Shown here: positions 38,578 through 48,100 of the stretch, one piece after another | How the letters are laid out: each line of letters starts with the position of its first letter | How positions within the stretch are numbered: the stretch's first letter is position 1 | From: Trichormus_B sp936914905 | Lineage (GTDB): Bacteria; Cyanobacteriota; Cyanobacteriia; Cyanobacteriales; Nostocaceae | Assembly (NCBI RefSeq): GCF_039871975.1 | Contig: NZ_JBDPLL010000001.1 | Length of the DNA: 64,000 nucleotides | Reading direction: 5' to 3' (one strand) | Translations under genes and position numbers: made by a program | Notes under the pieces: model-generated | Told to the model about the DNA's origin: nothing | Databases searched by the model: none | Seen by the model: only the letters and a program-made list of their open reading frames with translations

Positions 38578-41049
38578 TTAACTTTTAGGAATAGCAACAC
38601 AGCTTAATGATGGTTGGATACTGATAGAAGACTTATCTACAACTAACTCAATTTTTCCTTGGGAATTACGATGCCAGGAAGTAGCTTGTCTAAAATTCCC
38701 TCGGGATTGAAGTACTTGTGCTTGGACTTGTGGTGTTGTGCGATATGAAGAGAGATCGCGAACATCAGACCAAGGTTTATCACTCCTCACTTCCTGAGTG
38801 GGATTTTGTGGTATTCCACCTCGTCCTATCGCAACAAAACTACTGCCACTAGTATCTGCACATCCTATAGCTATTTGCTGTGATGGGTCAGTAATATTTG
38901 CAGGTAGTTCGACTAAACCAGAATTGGGTATAATACTAATGTTATTAATTTGCACTGTGCCATTAACATTAAACTGGGAACTAGCAGTAATATCATTTGT
39001 TGCCTCTGTGCGGGGAGTAAGGATATCGCGGAACTCTAGACCGATTATGTTTTGAATGCTGATATTAATATTACCACCACGACCTTGAACTGCATTGGCG
39101 ATGATGTCACTGTTTTCTAAACCAACAATTATTGGTGAGTTAATTGATAAATTACCGCCATTTCCGTTACCCTGAGCAGTAGCTGAAATAACACTATCTT
39201 GATACATCAACAGATAATCTTGTAAGTCTAACTGAATATCACCTCCATTTCCCGAAGCAGTAGATGCACTGATACTGCCTTCTTTGTATATGAAAAGCAA
39301 ATTAGCGTTAATTTGTAAATCTCCAGCTCTCCCAGGTCCATCATTCTTAACACTCACGAATCCACTATCAGTAATGCGTAATGATGGGGTATTAATCGTC
39401 AAAGAACCGGCATCACCAGTGGGAATTGACGGTAGTCCATAAGTCTCTTGAAGAACTTGATCGAGAATCTCAGATGAGGAGATAATGTTACTGGATCTAA
39501 TTGATCCAGGTGCTTTACCACTAACCTCTACAAAATCTGAAGCATTAACTGTTACATTCCCCGCCCTACCCTGACTCAGAGTGTTAGAACCCAGAACTCC
39601 CCCATCTCTAACGATTAGTCTGGATGTCTTAACCACTATGCTATTTGCATTGCCAGTACCGATTGTTGCTGATGAGATTGCGCTAGGTACTAAGATCATG
39701 GGATTGTTACCGACAATCTCGATGAGGTCTTTCGCAGTGATCTGCATCGCTCCACCCTCCCCATAATCCATTGTCACAGAAATAAGACTAGCACCATTGA
39801 AAACTCTTAGGTTGCCCGATGAAATCTTAATATCACCAGCTTTACCAGAGCCATCCGTGATTGTTATAATCTTGGTGTTCACAGTCGGGTTAGTAGGGAT
39901 AAAACCATTGAGGTAAATCAAGTCTTCAACATTAATCGAAATATTCCCGCTGGCTGTTGCCGTAGTAGTGAAAGTCTGAATCTGTCCACCATCTTGCAAA
40001 AAAAGTTGATTAGCAGAAACTACAATATCTCCTGATGAACTTGTTCCCAAGTTTTCGATTGCGATTATACTGCCCTGTTGTTGGTCGGGAGTATAGCCTT
40101 TCAAATTCAAAGAATCTGTGGCGTGGACAGTAATTCCTTGCGATTGTGTCCCCAAGTTTTGTATTACTACAGTAGAACCTTCAGTTAAGTTAATATTTTC
40201 CCCCTGTAGTTGAATTGAACCATTGCTGCCACTAGCATCTAGTAGAGATTGTTGGGCTAGATGGATATCATGAAACTGCTCTACTTGTGAGTAATCTCCC
40301 TTCCATCCTGTCACTGTAGAATTGAGTCTGACTAGCCCATTATTAACACTTCCTATTTCTATATGTCCACCTCCCTCCGCTGCCACAATGCCCCCCGCGA
40401 AATTTACCCCACTACCAATTAGTGCCAGGGTATTGCCTGCCTTAACTTGTAACCCAGTGGGATTATTGCTGAGATCCAATTCCTGGGCTACGGAAAACGG
40501 CGGTATAATACGATGCCCTACCCCTTGAAGTGTGATCGCTCCCGAATTTTGACCAACTTGCAAGCCTATAGGTATGCTCATGGTTAACAATGGTGAACTA
40601 CGTACATTAACTGCGCTAAATTCTGTGCCATCAGCAAACTTAATACTGTTGGCAGTTGTTCCTACAAATGAACCACCAAGATCTAACCGGGCATTTGCAC
40701 CAAAAATAATCCCAGATGGGTTGAGCAAGAATAAATTGGCACTACCATTGGCTTGAATCAAGCCATCGATATTGGAAAGATTACCGCCAGTCACGCGGCT
40801 CAAAATGTTTTGGATATCGTTAGCATTGTCGAAGAATGCAGATCCGTTGGTAGGAATAGAGAATTCACTAAAGCTATGGAATAAATTATTGCCAACACGG
40901 CTACCATTCGTGATGGTATAATTATTACTGCCAGTCACAGTAGTTTTGAGTTTGCTGTCGGGAGTCACCTTTGCGTTAACACCACTGTTACAAGTAACGG
41001 ATGTTAATACAACGCTAATTAAAGCAAAGATAGAAAAAGTTACTTTCAT
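38578..41049 (-). CDS. Filamentous haemagglutinin N-terminal domain (TPS) exoprotein
   Basis: An 823-residue secreted protein. Residues 1-26 form a signal peptide. The TPS/haemagglutination-activity domain spans about 30-145, with the NPSGIIFG motif and GLIQANGSANLFLLNP block. The rest is a right-handed beta-helix-like repeat region with many GDI/GNI turns, ending with a CADTSGSSFVAIGRGG block typical of cyanobacterial members. Such proteins leave via a TpsB/ShlB outer-membrane partner; none is present in this window. The frame is fully open and seems functional despite decayed surroundings. Confidence 0.9.
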   Translation of the reverse strand: MKVTFSIFALISVVLTSVTCNSGVNAKVTPDSKLKTTVTGSNNYTITNGSRVGNNLFHSFSEFSIPTNGSAFFDNANDIQNILSRVTGGNLSNIDGLIQANGSANLFLLNPSGIIFGANARLDLGGSFVGTTANSIKFADGTEFSAVNVRSSPLLTMSIPIGLQVGQNSGAITLQGVGHRIIPPFSVAQELDLSNNPTGLQVKAGNTLALIGSGVNFAGGIVAAEGGGHIEIGSVNNGLVRLNSTVTGWKGDYSQVEQFHDIHLAQQSLLDASGSNGSIQLQGENINLTEGSTVVIQNLGTQSQGITVHATDSLNLKGYTPDQQQGSIIAIENLGTSSSGDIVVSANQLFLQDGGQIQTFTTTATASGNISINVEDLIYLNGFIPTNPTVNTKIITITDGSGKAGDIKISSGNLRVFNGASLISVTMDYGEGGAMQITAKDLIEIVGNNPMILVPSAISSATIGTGNANSIVVKTSRLIVRDGGVLGSNTLSQGRAGNVTVNASDFVEVSGKAPGSIRSSNIISSSEILDQVLQETYGLPSIPTGDAGSLTINTPSLRITDSGFVSVKNDGPGRAGDLQINANLLFIYKEGSISASTASGNGGDIQLDLQDYLLMYQDSVISATAQGNGNGGNLSINSPIIVGLENSDIIANAVQGRGGNINISIQNIIGLEFRDILTPRTEATNDITASSQFNVNGTVQINNISIIPNSGLVELPANITDPSQQIAIGCADTSGSSFVAIGRGGIPQNPTQEVRSDKPWSDVRDLSSYRTTPQVQAQVLQSRGNFRQATSWHRNSQGKIELVVDKSSISIQPSLSCVAIPKS

Positions 41050-41579
41050 TTGCCCATTTCTAAATTATTCATTCTGTATCTAAGTAGGAAGGCACGAGAA
41101 TAGAAGTATCTTAAGAAACTGAAATACTTACTTAACTAAGCCGGCGGGAAAGAACAGAAGTATATAACAAAAAGTGAAATCACCAAAACCCTCTTCCCTA
41201 TTCCCTTTTACCCTTCTGGCTTTCCAGTCGCACCCTGCGGGAAGGCAAAGCGCCTACATGGTGGGAAACAACCCTACCAGCTTTATACCGAGAAACCCCT
41301 CCACCTCAGTGGCTTCTCAATACCCCGCTGGCTCACCTCTTGCTTTTTGCCTGTCATAACTATAATTTTTAACACCGACCTAGTTAATCAACATAATATA
41401 ACATAGCAAATAGCAATACAAGCCAAAGTTATTCTCCTGGCATAATCAGGTAAAAATAAGTGAAAGATTTTCTGTGAATGGGAAGAAGCTATTAGGCAGC
41501 TAAATTTAATATTTAGCTGCCTAATAGCTTACTAAATACAGAGATTTTGAGTTGAGGATTTAGAGGTGTGGTTGGGACT
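41050..41579. other. Intergenic with a dispersed repeat
   Basis: About 530 bp. Segment 41216-41357 (CCAGTCGCACCCTGCGGGAA onward) looks like a Nostoc-type dispersed palindromic repeat. The rest is AT-rich, apart from a large hairpin. Confidence 0.5.
41486..41530. repeat. Perfect 20-bp inverted repeat (hairpin)
   Basis: Arms 41486-41505 and 41511-41530 are exact complements around a 5-nt TTAAT loop. The arm starts AAGCTATTAGGCAGC. It is similar in build (AA...ATTAGGC) to the 17913-17950 palindrome. It lies between two divergently oriented units, far from any stop codon, so a simple terminator role is doubtful. Confidence 0.75.
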
Positions 41580-42032
41580 TTTATAAAAATTGATGGATAT
41601 CACGTCACTTGAGAAATATACGATATTTCTACAACGGTGGTTTATCGAGGATACTAGGAGATTAACTCATTACCTGTATTTATAAAATCATTACCTGTAC
41701 TCATGAAAGTATTAAGGCGCTTATACAAATTTTTGTAAACTCTTGTCATTCTGGAACAAATACACAATTATTAAAAATCTCACCTCGCCTTTAATTGTCC
41801 AAAATTATAGCTTAGAATCATACGAAAATGGTTATGTGTTAGTGATGGAAGACTTTGGGGGGACTTCTCTGAAGCAGTGGGGACTAAGAGGAATCTAAAA
41901 ATCTTTACAGCAGTTTTTAGAAATAGTGATCGCCCCTTACAATACCCTAGATATATTGTGCCGGGAACGCACTATTCATCAAGATATTAAACTCAGCAAT
42001 ATATTAGTCCAGCAATATATTTAGTAAGAAAG

Positions 42033-42727
42033 GTGGATTAAATTAAGGTATAAGATTGCCAATAATATATATACACCAGAAAGGTATATGGAGAATTGGT
42101 ACAATGATGTGTCGTGACCCTAGTGAAATTGAAGTTAAAATGCAAGGATACTATAAGTCTTTGTCAGACAAGGATCACTCTATATGGGCGGCGATTAAAG
42201 CCCTAAAAGTAAGGTAGGGCGGGCAGGCATAGATCCACAGCTTGCTGTTATGCCATCACGAAACCTAAAAGTTAGCCTNNNNNNNNNNNNNNNNNNNNNN
42301 NNNNNNNNNNNNNNNNNNNNNNNNNNNNNNNNNNNNNNNNNNNNNNNNNNNNNNNNNNNNNNNNNNNNNNNNNNNNNNTTCACACAGGACTTACAGGCCT
42401 TAGTTAATGAACTGGGTATGGAAATTCCCATCCCTCATTATCCCTCCTACAACTCCAAGTACAATCCCATTAGGCATAGTTTTTTTCCTCGTATTTGTCC
42501 CCTGTGTCAGGGGCTAATTTTTGAGAGTGTCCAGACTGTAGAAGACCTCATGACAACGGTAACCCCCGAACTCGACTCAAACTCTTGACTACTATTCTCT
42601 ATAACACCTATCAAACCGGCTGAAAAGTGGCTGTTGACTTCAAATTAAATCTGAAGATTGTTTTTGATCAATTCTTACTCCAATGGAATTACACCCCTAA
42701 ACCACAGTTACAGGTTCTTTAATTCAC
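42033..42727 (+). mobile_element. ISAzo13-family insertion sequence, copy 3, with assembly gap
   Basis: Ends are GTGGATTAAATTAAGGTATAAG and, inverted, GTGAATTAAAGAACCTGTAAC. The C-terminal transposase part is the best preserved of the three: LQALVNELGMEIPIPHYPSY, SKYNPIRHSFFPRICPLCQG, FESVQTVEDLM. Positions 42279-42378 are N. The HYP-Y-SKYNPI-H block identifies the DDE domain of the ISAzo13 family. A frameshift before the end suggests it is dead. Confidence 0.78.
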
Positions 42728-43925
42728 TATGCTTAATTAATTAAATTACGGTACTAGTTTAATTAGTGAACAAACATAACGAGATAAGTTAGCACAGCTT
42801 AACCTCATCGTCTGTCACAAGGCTAAAAATTCAACTACCTATCAAGCAGTGCGTGAATGTGCCGCAGTAGAGTAGTATTGTCTTTGTTAGGATAAAAAGT
42901 TTGGCAACAACAATATGAAATAAGTCTCACCTTCCATGAATTAGGAATTAGCTCCTGAAGTAGCTTCCCTGTGTGGTGACTTTAAGGCAATGAAAAAGAT
43001 CATTTATACTGTCATGGAATAGTCATATTTCCTACTCAGTAACTCAGTATTTTCAGTACTAAAATTGATGCAGGAACCTCTCAGAATAACTCATTTAAGC
43101 CATTGTCATTAGTATCGATATTCTATAAAAGTTAGGCTTAAAAGTTCCAGAAATACCCAGACAAGAAGATATTCAACAGTGAATATAAGAAATTAGCGAA
43201 CTGATTGGTAACTAGAAAGTTGGAGATTTTATTCATCTATCTCTGATGACAGATGCTAAAAGCATTGCTAAGGAAACCGTACCTATCTTGAGGGAAAGCT
43301 ACACAATTGCATTAGAAGTCGGAAATCTGAGATTTGTCGAATATAGCGGTAACATTTTCTGCCTGCATGAGTTGTGTTGCGGTTACCCCCCTGCTACCTT
43401 GGAGCAAGATAGATACACTTACCACAAGAGTTTGGTAAAACTTAATCAGGTTATAGCAGTCAATCATTACCGAATCTATTGGCAGATTATGTTAAATTTA
43501 CTAGTTTTTGCAGAGAATACTACCCTTCTGTTTGATTAGATTCTCCAAGAGACAGAATTTCTACCCCTGCTGCAGTCTAAAAATGATCTGTATGGACTAT
43601 ATATGTTCTACTTACATAAGCTCATGCTTAGTTTTTGTTTAGGGAATTTAAACAAGCCAACAGTTATGCTCTTGAGTGTAGAAAATATTTAATTACTGTT
43701 CCAGGATTAGTTGGCGTAGCTGTACTTTATTTCTACAATTCTTTACTTGCCGTACCACAATTAATTCAACCCTTAGGTGAAGAATCAACCACATTACACC
43801 GAGTAGCAGAAAATCAAACTCAGTTACAGTATTGGGGGTACCATGCACCGATAAATTACCAGTATAACTTTGATTTAGTAGCAGTAGAAAGATGTCGCAT
43901 TTTAGGACAGAAAGCTGAAGCCGGT

Positions 43926-43979
43926 GAATTATATGACAAGGCAATATCTGATGAATTATATGACAAGGCAATATCTGAA
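43926..43979. repeat. 27-bp tandem duplication in the dead kinase
   Basis: A 27-bp unit (GAATTATATGACAAGG...) occurs twice in a row, differing only at the last base. It duplicates nine codons (ELYDKAISD) in frame. Confidence 0.9.
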
Positions 43980-44329
43980 CCTAAAGCAAACAAATACATA
44001 TAAGAGGAAGGACTTGTTAACCAACTAGCTACAAAATTCCACCTAAATTGGGGCAAAAAGTAGATATCCCAAGAATACATTATTGAAACCTACTACAGTT
44101 ATGGCCGTTGGGGAGTAAAAGGCGATCAATCAGCAAATTGTCGAATCAAGCCACAGTGGAAAGTTGTATTTTAACTTTTCCCTGGATTATAGTACTGAAT
44201 TTTTTATTAAAATTCCTATAGGAATCCTATCTGAAATATGAGATATTATGCTGATAATAAGTATTGGTTAACAAGGGTTTCAGGGATCTTTAACTCACGA
44301 ATAATTTAGGATTACTATTATATAAATTT

Positions 44330-44720
44330 TTACGTGTCGGCTCAATAAGTAGGTTTTTCCCACTGAGGAGAAGTAATATTTTTGTTTATGGAATAATTAT
44401 GTTGTCCGTTATCAAATTAATATATTGAACAATTACGTGTTCCTATCCTTATCTTAAGGCAGTTTCCTCTGGGGATATTTTAGTATTTTTCACTGTCCAT
44501 TTTAATAGTTACGTTTTTACTGTTCTTGGATTACTTTTTTGGGATTTTCTTTTGTTTCTATAATGAGTGACTTTCCTCAATGCCTTTCGAGTTAGCTTTT
44601 ATGTCTGGGTAACCTTGTTTTCCCTTCAGCCGACTATTTTCATATTTTAACTATTGATTTTCGGCTTGTAATTCTTTGATTTTTCTCTGTAATTGCTCTA
44701 TTAAGTTGAGAGGTTGTTTG
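44330..44720 (-). pseudogene. N-terminal relic of an IS66-like transposase
   Basis: Minus strand reads LIEQLQRKIKELQAENQ, LKYENSRLKGKQGYPDIKAN, and then scattered EESHYRNKRKSQKSNPRT and PEETALR pieces. The leucine-zipper opening followed by KGKPDIK-type sequence is typical of these transposases. No core domain remains. Confidence 0.5.
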
Positions 44721-44739
44721 AAAAGTCGATCTTTGTGTC

Positions 44740-44880
44740 ATCTTGAAGGCTCCGGAGCGGAATGAAACATCTCAGTACATGCTCAAGACTTAAACTCTAG
44801 AACCTCCGGCACGCTTGCCGTTCACGCAGTGTCCCGAAGGGATATACTCCATTTCATTTCGCTCACAATGACAATTTATA
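44740..44880. repeat. Dispersed repeat (ACGCAGTGTCCCGAAGGGAT type)
   Basis: Contains GCACGCTTGCCGTTCACGCA and GTGTCCCGAAGGGATA, and ends TTTCGCTCACAATGACAAT. Related segments occur at 38375-38410 and 51540-51660. It does not code. Confidence 0.6.
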
Positions 44881-45170
44881 CCTCCTAAAACTTTTCAAAC
44901 ATGCTGTTAGTAATATCCCTATTGTCTGACGCATTGATTGGTCTGCAATACCTTTTGGGTCTATGGTTTGCAATAACTCTTCTCCTAACTTTTTACTCGA
45001 ATCCAGTTTTCCCGTTATCTTTCATATTTTATTACATTCCTTGTCCCTTGTTTACTTTATTTTTTTCGGCTGTCCCTATGTATTGAGCCAATACATTTTT
45101 ACTTTCGCTCAAAGATCAATTAAGATACTTGGGAATACTAGATTGAGAAATCATTAAGGATGAGCCCAAT

Positions 45171-48100
45171 ATGGTTAGTAATCTTGTCAATATTCCCGGA
45201 TATCTCATCAGTGAGGAACTTTATAACGGTTCTAGAACGCTAGTTTATCGAGGATATCGAGAAAGAGATTCATTACCAGTAGTGATTAAACTGCTGAAAA
45301 ATCCTTATCCCACCTTTAATGAACTCTTATCATTCCGTAATCAATATACCATTGCTAAAAATCTCAATTCACCCCTAATAGTCCAAATTTACAGCCTAGA
45401 ACCATACCAAAATGGTTATGCCTTGGTGATGGAAGACTTTGGAGGGACCTCTCTCAATGAATGGGTAGGGAGGGTCAGACAACAGTTTCTACAGGAGTTC
45501 TTAGAAATAGCGATCGCCCTCTCCAATACCCTAGATATATTGTACCGGGAACGCATTATTCATAAAGATATTAAACCCAGCAATATATTAATTAATCCCG
45601 AGACTAAACAAGTCAAATTAATTGACTTTAGTATCGCATCCTTATTACCGAGAGAAACTCAAACCTTAGTTAGTCCCAATGGTTTAGAAGGGACATTAGC
45701 TTATATATCACCAGAACAAACAGGCAGAATGAATCGCGGGATAGACTATCGCACAGACTTCTATTCACTCGGTGTAACATTCTATGAATTAATAGCTGGA
45801 GAGTTACCTTTTGTAGCAAACGATCCAATGGAGTTGGTGCATTCTCACATTGCCAAGACAGCACCATTAATACACGAAATTAACTCAAAGATTCCCTTGG
45901 TCATCGCAGAGATTATTAATAAATTAATAGCTAAAAATGCTGAGGACAGGTATCAGAGTGCGTTGGGATTAAAGTTTGATCTAGAAAATTGTTTAAGTCA
46001 GCTAAGAGAAACTGGTGGAATTGAGAACTTTAAAATTGCACAGCGTGATGTGTGTGATCGCTTCATTATCCCTGATAAACTCTATGGCAGAGAAACCGAA
46101 GTCCTAACCCTACTAGAAGCATTTGAGAGAGTCAGCCAAGGCACAACAGAAATGATGTTGGTAGCTGGTTTTTCTGGAATTGGAAAAACAGCAGTCGTTA
46201 ACGAAGTACATAAACCAATTGTCAGGCAACGTGGCTATTTTATCAAAGGCAAATATGACCAGTTCCAACGTAATATTCCCTTGAGTGCTTTTGTACAAGC
46301 ATTCCGTGATTTAATGGAGCAACTACTGACAGAAAATGATGTCCAACTAGAGGAATGGAAAAAGAAAATATTAAATGCTGTTGGCGATAATGGACAAGTA
46401 ATTATTGAAGTCATACCCGAATTATCAATAATTATTGGTGAACAACCACTAGCAGTAGAATTGTCAGGAACAGCAGCCCAAAATCGCTTTAACTTATTAT
46501 TTCAAAAATTTACCCAAGTCTTTACTAGTATTGAATATCCCTTGGTAATGTTTCTAGATGACTTACAATGGGCAGATTCGGCATCACTAAAGTTAATACA
46601 GCTATTAATGGCTGATACAAGTCATCTTTTATTAATAGGTGCATATCGTGATAACGAAGTCCCACCAGGACATCCATTAATGTTAACTCTGAGTGATATA
46701 CAAAAGACACAAGCAACGATTAATACTATTAGTTTAGTACCGCTAAGTCAAGTGGAAGTAAACAAATTGGTTGCTGATACACTCAAATCTACAGAAGAAC
46801 TGGTATGGAATCTTTCTGTGTTGATATATCAAAAAACTCAGGGAAATCCATTTTTTGCAACACAGTTTCTCAAAGCATTACATCAAGATGAACTTATTCA
46901 CTTTGACTTTGAGTTAGGATGTTGGCAATGTGAGCTTACCCAAGTTACAACGCAAGCAGTTACAGATAACGTTGTGACCTTTATGAGTTTGCAATTGCGA
47001 AAATTACAGCCATCAACTCAACAAGTATTACAGCTAGCGGCTTGTATTGGTAATCAGTTTGATTTAGCAACTTTGGCTATTGTTTCGGAACAATCTCAAA
47101 TCGAAACAGCAGCCTGTCTATGGAAAGCATTACAAGAAGGGTTAATTCTACCAATTGGTGATGTTTATAAGTTCTATATTGGTCAAGACACTCTAGCAGG
47201 TACTTCCGAAAATCAACAGACTGTAACTTATAAGTTTTTACATGATAGAGTACAGCAAGCAGCTTATTCCTTGATTCCTGATGACCAGAAGCAAACCACT
47301 CACCTCAAAATTGGGCAACTTTTACTGAATAATGCGCCACTAAGGGAACAGAATGAAAACTTGTTTGAAATTGTCAATCAACTCAATATTGGTAAATCCC
47401 TGATTATTGAACCAGAAAGGCAAATAGAACTGGCTCAACTCAATTTAAATGCTGGACAAAAAGCTAGAGCAGCAACAGCTTATACTGCTGCGTTGGAATA
47501 TGCTACTACAGGCATTAGTTTACTACAGTTTCTCAAGTGGGAAACACACTACAATTTAACCTTGACACTGTATGAACTAGCAACAGAAACAGCCTACCTT
47601 AGCGGTAATTTTGAGCAGATGGAGCAATGGGCAGATATTATTTTGCAACAGGCCAAAACTTCCATTGACAAAATGAAAGTCTATGCTGTCAAAATCCAAG
47701 GTTATATGGCGCAAGCCAAAAAGCTAGAAGCAGTCCAAATTGGATTAGAAGCTCTGGAATTAGTGGGGGTCAGTTTACCTAAATCACCTAAAGCCTCAGA
47801 CATTGAACAAGCACTTACTCAAACTGTAAGCAATCTTCAAGAGAAAAAAATAGAAGGCTTAGTTAACCTACCGTTAATGACAGATATTGAAAAGTTAGCA
47901 GCTACCAAGATGTTAACAAGTATGTTTACTCCTACGTATCAAGCTGCACCTACGCTTGTGCCCTTAGTTACATGTGAATTAATTAATTTATCACTCAACT
48001 ATGGTAATTCAGCATTTTCCAGTTCTGGTTACGCTTTTTATGGTCTCCTATTGAATGTAGTATTTCAGGATATTGAGTCAGGTTATCAATTTGGTAAGTT

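Larger units (their letters stand above)
41580..44165 (+). pseudogene. Decayed paralogue of the HstK-type Ser/Thr kinase, split by ISAzo13
   Basis: The first part (41580-42032) matches the N-terminal kinase domain of the intact gene at 45171: NGYVLVMEDFGGTSLKQW, LEIVIAPYNTLDILCRERTI, HQDIKLSNIL. It is cut by ISAzo13 copy 3. Downstream pieces from 42770 resume in the middle region (LAQLNLIVCHKAKNSTTYQA), then 43246-43539 (LMTDAKSIAKETVPIL) and 43635-44165 (NSYALECRKYLITVPG, APINYQYNFDLVAVERCRIL). About 1.8 kb equivalent to residues 140-750 of the paralogue is missing at the insertion, and the GAF, PAS and histidine kinase parts are gone. Confidence 0.8.
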
